Below, piece by piece: positions 43,361 through 53,697 of a stretch of DNA of 64,000 bases; the first letter of the stretch is position 1, and each line of letters starts with the position of its first letter. The notes under the pieces were generated by a model. The model ran no database searches. It saw only the letters and a list, made by a program, of their open reading frames with translations, and was not told where the DNA came from. Location of the stretch: positions 1 to 64,000 of the forward strand of contig NZ_JAASHM010000005.1 of NCBI RefSeq assembly GCF_019734195.1, in the 5' to 3' direction. The position numbers were made by a program, and so were the translations under genes. The DNA comes from Clostridium sp. K13. Its GTDB lineage: Bacteria; Bacillota; Clostridia; Clostridiales; Clostridiaceae.

Positions 43361-45295
43361 TTAAGTAGATTGAACTTTTGATTTATTAAATGAAAAAATA
43401 TCCTTTAGCGAGGATTTTTTTTCTAGGTATTTTTGAAGTTTTTTAGTATCATAATATGGCTTCATATTATTTATGTATATATTCATTATGAAATCGAATT
43501 GAGTATTATTTAATGATTCAAACGCCAATCCCAATAGAGTATCTTTATTTCTAACAACTTTACAAGGAATTATATTATTATCAATATGTATATCTATTTT
43601 TGAATTTAATGTAATATCCGAATATTTATCTAAGTTTATGGCCATCCCATTTTCTGATATATCTATTAAGGAACCAGTTAATTTACCTTTTTCTGTATTA
43701 ATAAAAATATTTATGGCATCATGAATCTGAATTCTTTCACTTTTCCTATACAATGGATTTTGATATGCAACTTTAATAGAAACTATTGCACCTAAAAAGT
43801 TATATACACTCCATATAATATTAATTAAGTAGGCGCCTAAATTAATTTTATTATTTATTATGAATACAGTACCGGAAATCCAAGCTAGTATACTTAATAG
43901 TATTATTAAAATATGAGGTAAAGCCATTTTAAATTGAAATTGTTTTTTATCATTAGTTATATCTTTAGATGTAACATTAAACTTCAATTTTAAACAAAAT
44001 AATTCGCGCAATATAGAAAGACTTATATGAGGAGACATAGCTATTTCATAGTAGTGAGACCACCTTAAACTTCTTGTTCTAGGTGAAAGTCTATTAAATA
44101 TTAATATTTGTCCTAGTAAAAAAGGAATAAATACTATTAATAAGTTTTTTACTGAAGAATCTATAATTAATTTACTGCTTAATAAAAATATTAATGGACA
44201 CAAAATATATATAAGTTTTTGGAGACTTGAAAGCCAATATATTACTCCATCAAGGTATGTAATTTTTTGTCCTAAAGATAAACCTTTATTAAATAAAACA
44301 TTAAATTGTTTCATTACTTGTAGGTTTCCTCTACACCATCTATCTCGTTGCTTAACAAGTTCAGTAAAAGTTGTAGCACTTAAGCCTAAAACTAATTCTT
44401 CGTTTATAAAAACTGAATCATAGCCTTTAGATTATAATAGCATGCCAACAGCCATATCTTCAGTTATTGAACAGGTAGGATATCCGCCTATATCCATAAC
44501 GTATTTTTTTCTAAAAACTGCATTTGTTCCAACGTGTAAAACAGCATTTCTAGCAGCTCTAGCTTCTTCTATATCTCTCATAAAGAAGTCTTGTTCATTA
44601 GGAAGTATTTTATTAAGATTATATTGGTACATGTCTTGATTATAATAAACTTGTGGAGCTTGTACAAAAGAAGTGTTTTCGCTAACAAAGTATCCAACAG
44701 TTCTACTTAGAAAGTTTTTCTTAGGAATCATATCTGCATCTAGAATAGCAAATAAATCACCATTTATTATATTTAAAGCATTATTTATATTTCCTGCTTT
44801 AGCACCTTCATTATTATCTCTAGTAATATAGTTTACATTATAGCTTTTACATAAATTTTTTAGTGCTACTCTATTACCATCATCACAAACATAAATTTTA
44901 AGTTTATTTTTAGGATAATCTAATTTTTTACTAGCCATTATAGTTTTTTTTAGTAGATTTAATGGTTCGTTATATGTACATATAAGTACATCTACTGAAG
45001 GAATGTCATTAGGAAGATAATCATTTAATGATTTACTCTCTAATTTATAATTCTTAGTAAATAAATATTGAAAGTTTATAAATGATATTAGTCCTAAAAC
45101 CTCTGCAGAATATAGAGATAAGCCTAATATAAAACTTATGAGTCCGTGTTTAATAGGTATAACAGTAAATCTCCATATAATATATATAAGTGATATAAGA
45201 ACATTTACAAATATTAATATTTTTCTGTAATCTGTTTTAATAACAGAAAGCAAAAATGATATTAATAACGAAAAAATAGAAATAATTAAATACAT
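43361..45295 (-). pseudogene. Cellulose-synthase-like GT2 glycosyltransferase with PilZ domain, interrupted by an in-frame stop
   Basis: Two open frames, 44432-45295 (N-terminal) and 43361-44314 (C-terminal), are in the same phase. The 39 codons between them are open and encode family sequence (SKGYDSVFINEELVLG, then QRDRWCRGN). The only defect is one TAA at 44432-44434, where a Gln (CAA) would fit. The restored ~644-residue protein has N-terminal membrane helices, the GT2 motifs VCDDGNR, DAD (AILDADMIP), TED and QRDRW, more membrane helices, and a C-terminal PilZ domain with RKSER and DISENG for c-di-GMP. As sequenced, the N-terminal product of 287 residues lacks QRDRW and PilZ. It is a recent pseudogene, a read-through gene or a sequencing error. 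Confidence 0.88.
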
Positions 45296-45503
45296 TATAT
45301 ATTTTCCCCCCTTTTTTTATTGTTAATATAATGCGAATAATACTCAAATATTATATGGGGATATGAAGAAATTGTCAAAAAAATATAATAAAATATTAAG
45401 AGTATATTTTAACTAAAATAGCATTTATTTTGATATAATTAAATAATACTTAACTATTACAGAAAAGTAATTAATAGGTATTACAAAGGAGTATGAAGAT
45501 AAA

Positions 45504-46622
45504 GTGAGATATTTAAAAGAATGTAAAAAGAATTTATTTTATAAAGAACCGGTAGTATTTAATAAGTATTCAGATAAGGATATATTGAAATATGCAGTAG
45601 GTGCTAATCTATATATGAATGGAGAAAAAGACTTTTATGAAAAAATAATTAATGGAGACTTTGATGAATTAGGAGCAATTTCTATTTGTTTTGAGGATGC
45701 AACTAGAGATAGTGAGGTTAAAGCTGCAGAAGATAATGTAGTTAAGATGTTAGATAAATTGAAAATTTATAGTGAGAATATAGAGGTTATAAATAATATT
45801 CCTCTTATTTTTTTTAGAGTAAGAAATTACAACCAATTTATTAAGTTTACTTCTAAACTAAAACCTGAACATTATAGTTATATTGCGGGATTTATTTTTC
45901 CAAAGTTTACAACAAAAAACTCCATAGCTTATCTTGAATATATAAAAGAACTTTCTGAAAGATATAATGAAGTTTTATACGCTATGCCTATTTTAGAAAG
46001 TGAAGATATTATTTATAAGGAGACAAGACTACAAGAATTAATAAATTTAAAAGAAGTAATAGATAAATATTCCGATATTATTTTAAATATTAGAGTTGGA
46101 GGAACAGATTTTTCTTCAAAGTTTGGATTAAGAAGAAGCGTTAATTCAAGTATTTATAATGTAAGAGTTGTAGCTGATTGTTTGATTGATATTATAAATA
46201 TATTTTTAAGAGAAGGGCAAAATTATGTTATTTCAGCACCAGTTTGGGAATATTTTTCAGAGGATATAAATTCTAAAGAAATTATTGGTTTAATAAATGA
46301 AATTAAAGTCGATAAAGAGAATGGCTTTTGTGGTAAAACGATAATTCACCCAAGTCAAATTAAATATGTAAATTCATTATATGCAGTTACTTATGAAGAA
46401 TATATTGATGCAAAAAATATAATTGGATCTTGTAATGATGGAGGAGTATTTAAAGGATATGGTGGAAATAAAATGAATGAGGTAAAACCACATTTTAATT
46501 GGGCAAAAAAGATAATGAGCAGGGCGAAAATTTTTGGGGTATTAAATGGAAAAGTATCAAATGAAGAGTTATATAAAGAAAATGATAAGTATAACTTTAG
46601 AAATAAATCTATAGAAATATAG
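45504..46622 (+). CDS. HpcH/HpaI aldolase-citrate lyase-like protein of the Ter cluster
   Basis: A 372-residue protein starting at GTG 45504, the first gene of the stress cluster. It resembles the citrate-lyase-beta/HpcH TIM-barrel proteins found in Ter biosynthetic modules: GAISICFEDATRD (~52-64, metal-binding Glu/Asp), LNIRVGGTDFSSKFGLRR (~193-210) and GFCGKTIIHPSQIKYVN (~271-287). It probably makes or breaks a C-C bond in the unknown nucleoside-like metabolite proposed for Ter systems. 18 bp separate it from the next gene. Confidence 0.82.
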   Translation: MRYLKECKKNLFYKEPVVFNKYSDKDILKYAVGANLYMNGEKDFYEKIINGDFDELGAISICFEDATRDSEVKAAEDNVVKMLDKLKIYSENIEVINNIPLIFFRVRNYNQFIKFTSKLKPEHYSYIAGFIFPKFTTKNSIAYLEYIKELSERYNEVLYAMPILESEDIIYKETRLQELINLKEVIDKYSDIILNIRVGGTDFSSKFGLRRSVNSSIYNVRVVADCLIDIINIFLREGQNYVISAPVWEYFSEDINSKEIIGLINEIKVDKENGFCGKTIIHPSQIKYVNSLYAVTYEEYIDAKNIIGSCNDGGVFKGYGGNKMNEVKPHFNWAKKIMSRAKIFGVLNGKVSNEELYKENDKYNFRNKSIEI

Positions 46623-46640
46623 AGAAAAAGGGGAAGGCTT

Positions 46641-47801
46641 ATGAGTATAGATATAAATATAAGAGATAATAGATATAATTTAGATTTAAATGATTTGATA
46701 GTTATGGGAAAAAGGATTAATAATGAAAAGAGAAATTTTTTATTTATAAGTAAGGTACTAGGTAAGCATATTGAAGCTAGGCCTAATATATGTAAGGAAA
46801 TAGGAGCAAAATTAGCTGGTCTTATTTTTGATAAGGAACAAAAAGAATTACCTTATAAAAGTAATGAGAGAATATGTGTATTAGGGTTTGCTGAAACAGC
46901 AACTGGATTAGGAATGGCTGTAGCTTCATATATTAAAAATTGTTATTATATTACAACTACTAGAGAAGATATAACAGAATTAAGTTCACTCTTAAAATTT
47001 GAAGAAGAACATTCTCATGCTACAACACATAAATGCTTCCCATTAGATAAAGATAAGATTGTAAATGCAGAAAAAATAATTTTAGTAGATGATGAAATAA
47101 CAACAGGAAAATCTATGATAAATATAATAAAGGAATTAAAATCAGTAAGTAGTGTAAGGGATTTTATTATTCTTAGTATATTAGATTGGAGAAGTGAAGA
47201 GCATAGAAAAGCATATGATGATTTAATTAAAAAAGAAAATATTAATGTAGAAGTTTTATCGTTAATATGCGGAGATATTAAAATAAATGATAATAGTACT
47301 TATATAGATAATTCAGATAAGTTAATAGAAGAAACTACTGATATTCTAAATTATAAGGTTTTAGATAGAATAAATTTAAAGACAAGTTATAAAGAAGAAG
47401 AGAGTTATTTATTGAATACAGGTAGATTTGGAGTAGAATTTAATGAAATAGAAGCTTTAGAAAAAAGCTGTGAAGAGGTTGCTAATAAGTTGCAATCTTT
47501 TATTAAAAGTAGTGAGAAAGTATTAATATTAGGCCATGGTGAAAATATATATATTCCATGTAGAATAGCTTCTTACATAAAGGGTGATGTATTTTTTAAA
47601 AGTACTACAAGAAGTCCTATTTATTGCGAGAATATTGATGATTATCCAATAAAAGAAAAGCATGTATTTTATCATAAAGGAGTTAAGTATTACTTCTATA
47701 ATAAAAGCGAAATAGAAGAAAGGTATGATAAAGTAATTTTAATAACAGAAGATGATTTAAATGTTAAATTAACAAATAATATGATTATAGTAAGGATTTA
47801 A
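46641..47801 (+). CDS. Phosphoribosyltransferase of the Ter cluster (PRTase plus TRSP-like domain)
   Basis: A 386-residue protein with an orotate-PRTase-like fold. The PRPP-binding loop is IILVDDEITTGKSMINII (~147-164), preceded by a core-strand motif FAETATGLGMAV. The C-terminal ~130 residues (from ~265) form a second domain with VLILGHGENIYIPCRIA, similar to the TRSP domain linked to such PRTases. In the published Ter neighbourhoods these enzymes are thought to build a nucleotide-like metabolite. It precedes the StiP-like gene by 5 bp. Confidence 0.85.
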   Translation: MSIDINIRDNRYNLDLNDLIVMGKRINNEKRNFLFISKVLGKHIEARPNICKEIGAKLAGLIFDKEQKELPYKSNERICVLGFAETATGLGMAVASYIKNCYYITTTREDITELSSLLKFEEEHSHATTHKCFPLDKDKIVNAEKIILVDDEITTGKSMINIIKELKSVSSVRDFIILSILDWRSEEHRKAYDDLIKKENINVEVLSLICGDIKINDNSTYIDNSDKLIEETTDILNYKVLDRINLKTSYKEEESYLLNTGRFGVEFNEIEALEKSCEEVANKLQSFIKSSEKVLILGHGENIYIPCRIASYIKGDVFFKSTTRSPIYCENIDDYPIKEKHVFYHKGVKYYFYNKSEIEERYDKVILITEDDLNVKLTNNMIIVRI

Positions 47802-47806
47802 GAGTT

Positions 47807-48886
47807 ATGGATAATATAAATTTAGTCAAGCATAGTTATGATGAAGATTGTATATTTTTACTTAAAGATTTAACTAATGATATAGAGGAAATTACAATAA
47901 AAGAGAAAGAGGCATTAATAAGAAATGGAATTAATTATTCAGAAATGATTTCAAAAGAAAATAAGCCTAGTAAAGAGATAAAAAGTTTGTTTCTTAATAT
48001 GCTAAATAGAGATAAAAAAATAATTGCATACTATGTGGCAAAAATATCAGAAATAGTATATAGAGAAAAGGGAAATGATTTAGTAATAGTATCTTTAGCT
48101 AGAGCTGGTACTCCTTATGGAATATTAATGAGTAAGTATCTAAGATTAAAATATAATGTTAGTATACCACATTACAGTATTTCTATTATAAGAGGAAAAG
48201 GTCTAGATATAAATGCTTTAAAATATATTTTAAACAAGAATAAAGATGCAAAAATACAATTTGTTGATGGATGGACAGGGAAGGGATCTATAACTAAAGA
48301 ATTAAATAAATCTATAGATATTTTTAATAGTGAAAATGGAACTAATATAGATAGTTCTTTAGCTGTTATTTCTGATCCAGCAAAATTATGTGAAGTATGT
48401 GGAACAAGAGAAGATTTTGGTATAGTAACATGTTGTTTAAATTCAACTGTAAGTGGGTTAATAAGCAGAACTGTTCACAATGAAAAGTATATTGGGAAAA
48501 ATGATTTTCATGGAGCAAAAACCTTATATTATTTAGAGGATGAGGACTATTCACAATATTTTATAAACAAAATATATAATGAGTTTAAAAATATAAGTAT
48601 TAAAAGTAAAGAGTTAGATTTAGAAGTTATAGATAAACAATATTCAATAAATATTGTTAATAGTATAAGAGAATTATATGATATTAACAATATAAATAAT
48701 ATTAAGTTAAGCGTTGGTGAATCAGCTAGGGTTTTATTAAGAAGAGATCCGAGAATTATATTAGTAAAAAATAAGAATGATAAAAATGTAGAGCATATAA
48801 TTAAATTAGCAGATGAAAAGGGAGTAAAGGTTATTGAGTACAAGAATAGTGATTATAATTGTATTTCGATAATTAATGAAAAATAA
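47807..48886 (+). CDS. StiP-like PRTase-derived protein with C-terminal Pelota-type RNA-binding domain
   Basis: A 359-residue protein of the family often annotated as cysteine protease StiP, with a PRTase-like core. Motifs include VIVSLARAGTPYGILM (~95-110), HYSISIIRGKGLD and FVDGWTGKGSITKEL (~148-162). A Cys-rich stretch (CEVCGTREDFGIVTCC) is notable. The C-terminus (~285-359; KLSVGESARVLLRRDPR) fits the Pelota-like RNA-binding domain. The stop is directly followed by the next ATG. The protease name comes from family annotation; no classical catalytic triad is obvious. Confidence 0.82.
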   Translation: MDNINLVKHSYDEDCIFLLKDLTNDIEEITIKEKEALIRNGINYSEMISKENKPSKEIKSLFLNMLNRDKKIIAYYVAKISEIVYREKGNDLVIVSLARAGTPYGILMSKYLRLKYNVSIPHYSISIIRGKGLDINALKYILNKNKDAKIQFVDGWTGKGSITKELNKSIDIFNSENGTNIDSSLAVISDPAKLCEVCGTREDFGIVTCCLNSTVSGLISRTVHNEKYIGKNDFHGAKTLYYLEDEDYSQYFINKIYNEFKNISIKSKELDLEVIDKQYSINIVNSIRELYDINNINNIKLSVGESARVLLRRDPRIILVKNKNDKNVEHIIKLADEKGVKVIEYKNSDYNCISIINEK

Positions 48887-49675
48887 ATGGAGAATATATT
48901 TTTTATTACAGATTTAGATAGAACTATTATACATTCTAAGCATAAAGGATATAAATGTGTTGAGAAATTAGGAGATAGAGAAATAACATACATGACTAAT
49001 TATGCTTATGATAAGCTACAAGAATTATTAAAAAATGAACTATTTATATTTATACCATGTACAATGAGAAGTATTAGTCAAACATTAAGAGTTGATTTTA
49101 TAAGGGTCTATAATCCTAGGATTATTATATGTACTAATGGAGCTCAAATTTATATTGATGGAAAGCTAGATAACGAGTGGGACAAGCAAATGAGGAATTT
49201 GTGTAATTATAATGAGTTAATTGAAAATATTAATTATCTAGAGGAATTAAAAGAAATTTATAAGGAAAGTATAAATATTATAGATGTAAGAAATATTGAA
49301 AATTTCTATATTACTGTTAAGTGTAAAGATTCAGAAGAGGCAAATAAGTTTTATTATATTATAAAGGATAAGTTTAGTAAGAATATTGATGTTTTAAAAA
49401 TAGAGGCTAAGATATTTATTATTCATAAAAAAATAAATAAGGTATATGCTGTTGATTATATTGTTAAAAAATTTAATATAAAAAATCTAATTACTTCTGG
49501 GGACACAGAGGTGGATAAGGAATTTACTACTAGAGGGATAGCTATTCTTCCTAAACATAGTTCCTTTAAGCATGATAAAGCCATAATAACTAGAAAAGAT
49601 AAAATAAATTCAACTGAAGAGATATTAGATTATATAAATGATTTATTGTATAAATATGAGAATAAATTTATCTAA
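48887..49675 (+). CDS. HAD-superfamily phosphatase of the Ter cluster
   Basis: A 262-residue HAD hydrolase. Motif I is FITDLDRTII (Asp nucleophile ~8 and Asp+2), motif II is PCTMRSIS (Thr ~45), and motif IV is the SGDTEVDKEF region (~200-209). The cap is of the C2 (Cof-like) type. It probably removes a phosphate from the pathway product. The ATG touches the previous stop codon, so translation is coupled. Confidence 0.88.
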   Translation: MENIFFITDLDRTIIHSKHKGYKCVEKLGDREITYMTNYAYDKLQELLKNELFIFIPCTMRSISQTLRVDFIRVYNPRIIICTNGAQIYIDGKLDNEWDKQMRNLCNYNELIENINYLEELKEIYKESINIIDVRNIENFYITVKCKDSEEANKFYYIIKDKFSKNIDVLKIEAKIFIIHKKINKVYAVDYIVKKFNIKNLITSGDTEVDKEFTTRGIAILPKHSSFKHDKAIITRKDKINSTEEILDYINDLLYKYENKFI

Positions 49676-49762
49676 AATAGGAAGATGTTGAAAGTAAAGT
49701 ATGAAATAGGTTAAAATTTAGATGTAAGGTTTATTCTAGGAAAGTAAGAGGTTATTTGAAAA

Positions 49763-51307
49763 ATGGCTATAAATTTAAAAAACATAACAAGTTATATGTT
49801 TAGAACTATTTATGAAAGAGAAGATACATATAATAAGTTTAAGCCATATTTTTATAGATTTATAGGTGTAGAAGATAGTTCGAAATATGATGACTTTATT
49901 AAGACAATTCAAAGTAAATGCATAGAAGAGCAAGATAAGTGTATTATATTTGATAATAGCATTCCATTAAGTGGAGAAATGGAATTAATTCAGTATATTT
50001 TTAATGAGCTTGCATCTATGGATGTTTATAAAATCACTTCGCAAGATATCACAATATTTGATGACTTAGAAATTAATTTTAAATTTTTAAGTGCATTAGA
50101 ATATATTATACCTATTGCTTGCAATAAAGAAAATTTCTTTAATGAAAATGTAAGAAATAATTTTATAACAAAGTTAATTGTTTGGACATACACTTATGCA
50201 AAAGATATAAAATATGACGCTAATATAAATCCAAAATGTATTTACTATGGGAATATACAAAGACATGAAATTTATTTTTTAATTATGCTTTATAAAATGG
50301 GATTTGATGTTATTTATATTAATCCATTAAAAGAAGAACTTTGGAATGAAATTGAAGATAATGGATTAAGTGAATGTATAAAAAGTATGGGTATATTAAA
50401 TATAGAATCTTTTAGGGAAAAGGCTAACAGAGGAAAAGTTATTGATAACTTTGAAACTATTACTAAGCAAGTTCAAAGGGATATAGAAGAACAACTATTT
50501 TCTAATACAGGAATGTTTAAGCCGTGGCAATTTAGAAAAGGTTATACTAAAAGTGTGTTATTAGATACCATATTAGAAGATATTTATATTTACTGGAATG
50601 AGCCTTGTAAGTTAAGAAGTGGATTTAAAGTTGAAGGAAACATAGTTCAAGTTCCCTGCTTTTTTAAAAAAATAGATGGTGTATATAGTGATGAGTTTGA
50701 ATATCAAAAATTGGTTAAGTATTGCACATCATCACAAAATACCTTAGTTTTTAATGGAATATATTTCTCTGAAGATGTTCAATTTAAAGATGATATGTAC
50801 CAGCTTATGTTTTGTCAATTAAGTGATGGTTCTTTTGATATAGAGGAAATTAAGAAATTGCCTTTATATAGATTTTCTAAGTATAGTGAGGATGTTCAGA
50901 ATTTTTTACTTAATAAGTTTAATGAAACAATAAGTAGTAAGGACTTGTTTAGTAGAAAATTTAATAAAGAAGAAATATTAAGATTATTAGTATTAGTTTT
51001 AGGATTAAATGAAAGTATTGTTAGGTTAATAGATAATTTTGATTTTACAGGTGCTATACCTAAGATAGTAATTTATCTTGAAGATGAAAATACTATGCCT
51101 GAATCTATGCAAATACTATTAGGATATATTCATACTATAGGAATTGATATAGTTATATTTAATCCATCAGGTTTATTTAATATTAATAATGTTATTAAGG
51201 AAACAGCCTTAAATGATTTTAGATTAGATGTAATGAAATATGATTCAAAATATAATAATTTAATTAATTTAAAGCAAGGTGTTTTTTCAAGATTTCTAAG
51301 AAAATAA
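49763..51307 (+). CDS. YceG-family Ter cluster protein
   Basis: A 514-residue protein of the YceG family that accompanies TelA and TerD in Firmicutes. No catalytic motif is obvious to me. The sequence alternates helical and Rossmann-like segments (IYYGNIQRHEIYFLIMLYKMGFDVIYINP region, ~170-200; and IDIVIFNPSGLFNINNV, ~468-484). The two similar segments suggest an internal duplication. It is cytoplasmic, between the metabolite genes and telA, and is thought to be part of the stress module. Molecular function unknown. Confidence 0.8.
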   Translation: MAINLKNITSYMFRTIYEREDTYNKFKPYFYRFIGVEDSSKYDDFIKTIQSKCIEEQDKCIIFDNSIPLSGEMELIQYIFNELASMDVYKITSQDITIFDDLEINFKFLSALEYIIPIACNKENFFNENVRNNFITKLIVWTYTYAKDIKYDANINPKCIYYGNIQRHEIYFLIMLYKMGFDVIYINPLKEELWNEIEDNGLSECIKSMGILNIESFREKANRGKVIDNFETITKQVQRDIEEQLFSNTGMFKPWQFRKGYTKSVLLDTILEDIYIYWNEPCKLRSGFKVEGNIVQVPCFFKKIDGVYSDEFEYQKLVKYCTSSQNTLVFNGIYFSEDVQFKDDMYQLMFCQLSDGSFDIEEIKKLPLYRFSKYSEDVQNFLLNKFNETISSKDLFSRKFNKEEILRLLVLVLGLNESIVRLIDNFDFTGAIPKIVIYLEDENTMPESMQILLGYIHTIGIDIVIFNPSGLFNINNVIKETALNDFRLDVMKYDSKYNNLINLKQGVFSRFLRK

Positions 51308-51344
51308 TAGGTTTTAATTATATAGATAAAGGGGAATATAAGTT

Positions 51345-52817
51345 ATGATTAAAGATGATAATAATATGTTTGGAAAGTCATTTAATGAAGATAATATAGA
51401 GAATGTTGATTTTCAAAATATGAATAATAATTATGGTGCATATGAAGGGCAGCAGGAGATGCAAACAAATCAGCAAATGGGATACCAAGGGCAACAAGGA
51501 ATGTATCCAAACCAGCAAATGGGATACCAAGGACAACAAGGAATGTATCCAAATCAGCAAATGGGATATCAAGGACAACAAGGAATGTATCCAAATCAGC
51601 AAATGGGATATCAAGGACAACAAGGAATGCAAGCAAATCAGCAAATAGGGTATCAAGGACAACAAGGAATGTATCCAAATCAACAAATGGGATACCAAAA
51701 TCAACAATCAATGCAATTTCAAGGTATGATGAATCAAAATGATAATATGCAAATGCAAAATAATGATTTTGATATGTCAACTATATCAGAGTATAAGCAA
51801 AGATTAAGAGGAATGAAGGAAGTTCAAGACCTTACTGGAGAAGTTGAAATTCAAAATCCAAATTCCATAGTAATGTTTGGGCAAAAGGCTAGTGAGAATA
51901 TATCTAAGGTTTCTGATGAATTATTAAAATCTATGAAAGCTGTAAAGGCAGAGGAAGCTAGTGAAATGCTAGTAAGCTTAACTAAAATAATGGATAAATT
52001 TGATGTTAAGGAACTTGAAAGTGGAGAGAAACAATCTATATTTTCTAAATTAGTTAAAGGGGTAGGAAATAGTGTTGCTAAAATATTTCAAAAATACGAC
52101 ACTATGGGATATGAAGTTGAGAAAGTATATGTGTTATTAAAAAAATACGAAAATGATATTAGAGAATCTAATGCAAATTTAAAGAAGTTATATGATGCAA
52201 ATCTTCATTTTTATCAACTACTTGAAAAGTATATAGTAGCCGGTGAGTTAGCATTAGAAGAAATAGATGCATACATATCACAAATATCAATGAATAATGC
52301 AATGAATCAAGAAGAAAAGCAAATGTTAACTCAAAAGCTTGAAATAAGTAAAGAGATGCTATCACAACGTGTGTACGATCTTCAAATTGCTGAAAATGTT
52401 GCTATTCAAGCAGCTCCAATGATTCAAACTATTCAAATGTCTAACTTTAATTTGATGAGAAAAATTAACTCATCATTTATAGTAACATTACCTATATTTA
52501 AACAATGTTTAGCACAAGCAGTTATATTAAAGAGACAAGAAATACAAGCAAAATCAATTAAGCAATTAGATGATAAAACTAATGAACTTATTATGAGGAA
52601 TGCTCAAAATACCGCTAGACAATCAGTTGAAATTGCAAAAATGGCATCAGGAAGTTCAGTTGCTATTTCTACTTTAGAAAAGTCATTTGAAACAATAATG
52701 AAGGGTATTGAAGATACAAAAGCAATTCAAGAAGCTAATAGAACAGAAAGAATTGAGAATTCAGCTAAGCTTGAAAGAATTAAACATAGCATGAAGAAAA
52801 ATATAGCTCAAAGTTAA
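51345..52817 (+). CDS. telA: TelA-family toxic anion resistance protein with Gln/Gly repeat N-terminus
   Basis: A 490-residue TelA (KlaA) family protein. Residues ~1-140 are low-complexity and contain six 14-residue repeats, GMYPNQQMGYQGQQ and variants. The conserved TelA region (~150-470) is almost all helical, with GQKASENISKVSDELLKSMK, SIFSKLVKGVGNSVAKIFQKYDTMG and the segment near VTLPIFKQCLAQAVILKRQ. TelA proteins work with TerD proteins in tellurite and envelope-stress responses by an unknown mechanism. The repeat arm should be flexible and might mediate assembly. Confidence 0.92.
   Translation: MIKDDNNMFGKSFNEDNIENVDFQNMNNNYGAYEGQQEMQTNQQMGYQGQQGMYPNQQMGYQGQQGMYPNQQMGYQGQQGMYPNQQMGYQGQQGMQANQQIGYQGQQGMYPNQQMGYQNQQSMQFQGMMNQNDNMQMQNNDFDMSTISEYKQRLRGMKEVQDLTGEVEIQNPNSIVMFGQKASENISKVSDELLKSMKAVKAEEASEMLVSLTKIMDKFDVKELESGEKQSIFSKLVKGVGNSVAKIFQKYDTMGYEVEKVYVLLKKYENDIRESNANLKKLYDANLHFYQLLEKYIVAGELALEEIDAYISQISMNNAMNQEEKQMLTQKLEISKEMLSQRVYDLQIAENVAIQAAPMIQTIQMSNFNLMRKINSSFIVTLPIFKQCLAQAVILKRQEIQAKSIKQLDDKTNELIMRNAQNTARQSVEIAKMASGSSVAISTLEKSFETIMKGIEDTKAIQEANRTERIENSAKLERIKHSMKKNIAQS
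51456..51707 (+). repeat. Six tandem 42-bp repeats in telA
   Basis: Six consecutive in-frame 42-bp units encode 14 residues each. Units 2, 3 and 4 differ by only a few bases, while units 1, 5 and 6 are variants (EMQTNQQ, GMQANQQ, GYQNQQ). Such arrays change copy number by slippage without breaking the frame. Confidence 0.92.
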
Positions 52818-52826
52818 TAGTTAATA

Positions 52827-52860
52827 AATAAAGTCGGCTTAGGTCGACTTTATAAAAAAT
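52827..52860 (+). terminator. Terminator after telA
   Basis: An AAAGTCGGCTTAGGTCGACTTT hairpin with an A/T-rich tail. It separates telA from the terD genes. Confidence 0.75.
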
Positions 52861-52959
52861 TTTCAAAAAAAGTTGTAAATTTATTGAATAAAATTTTTAA
52901 TGTGGACATACTTAAGATAAATAGTAAAAACAAAAGTTTATTTCATACTATAAAAAGTG

Positions 52960-52988
52960 TTGAAATATATTTCATTAAGTGGTATACT
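52960..52988 (+). promoter_or_regulatory. Promoter of the first terD gene
   Basis: TTGAAA (52960-52965), a 17-bp spacer and TATACT (52983-52988). The terD genes can therefore be transcribed separately from the upstream metabolite genes. Confidence 0.6.
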
Positions 52989-53040
52989 TTATCACGTAAG
53001 GTAATTAAAAATAATTCTTAAAGTATAGGGGGTCTGTAAA

Positions 53041-53667
53041 ATGGGAATTAATTTAGGTTCAATGATAGGAAATATGCAATCAAGTGCAAATAATAATGGA
53101 GTAAATGCTTTAAATTTAAAAAAGAACGATGTTTTAAATTTAACTAAGAAAAATCCAGGACTTAAAAAAGTAATACTAGGAGCTGGATGGGATGTTGCAA
53201 GCATAGGACAAGATTTTGATTTAGACATAGCTGCATTTTTATTAAATGCAAATGGAAAAGCTCAAAACATACCTGATGATGTAATATTCTTTAATAATAT
53301 GCAAGGCCAAGGAATTTGTTTAGAGGGTGATAATAGAACAGGTGCTGGTGAAGGCGATGATGAAAGAATAAGAATAGACTTAGAAGCTATATCACCACAT
53401 GTTCAAAAAATTGTTTTTGTTGTTACTATACATGAAGCACAAGCTAAAAGACAAACATTTGGTATGGTAGAAAATTCTTATGTAAGAATTTTAGATGAAG
53501 AACGTAATGAAAGAGAAATATGTAGATTCAATTTAAAAGAAAATGGTTCAACAGTTACTTCAGTAATTTTTGCAGAATTATATAAAACAAGTGGTGATTG
53601 GCAATTTAAAGCTATTGGAGAAGGAAAGATTGCTGATTTAAATGGAATTTTAGGTCTGTATATGTAG
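53041..53667 (+). CDS. terD: TerD-family stress protein 1
   Basis: A 208-residue calcium-binding TerD-fold protein. After a Gly/Asn-rich ~20-residue leader, the domain has LGAGWDVASIGQDFDLDIAAFLL (~61-84) and GDNRTGAGEGDDERI (~99-113), the acidic loops that bind Ca2+ in TerD. IVFVVTIHEAQAKRQTFGMV and NSYVRILDEE follow. TerD proteins are linked to tellurite, phage and envelope stress. It has its own promoter and a terminator after it. Confidence 0.94.
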   Translation: MGINLGSMIGNMQSSANNNGVNALNLKKNDVLNLTKKNPGLKKVILGAGWDVASIGQDFDLDIAAFLLNANGKAQNIPDDVIFFNNMQGQGICLEGDNRTGAGEGDDERIRIDLEAISPHVQKIVFVVTIHEAQAKRQTFGMVENSYVRILDEERNEREICRFNLKENGSTVTSVIFAELYKTSGDWQFKAIGEGKIADLNGILGLYM

Positions 53668-53697
53668 TTAGAAGCTTATATAGTTAGTAGTTTAGGA

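Noticed and set aside
43361-44314. Independent PilZ protein starting at the internal ATG (44314)
   Set aside because: The 39 codons upstream are open and encode conserved glycosyltransferase sequence including QRDRW, so this is the C-terminal half of one broken gene.
44315-44431. A frameshift between the two glycosyltransferase halves
   Set aside because: Both halves are in the same phase; the only lesion is the TAA at 44432-44434.
51456-51707. Regularly spaced repeats that could look like a CRISPR array
   Set aside because: The 42-bp units are contiguous, have no unique spacers and keep an open reading frame inside telA.
51378-51780. Open frames on the opposite strand and in another frame of the telA repeats
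   Set aside because: They are by-products of the 42-bp repeat, lack ribosome sites and give repetitive hydrophobic translations.
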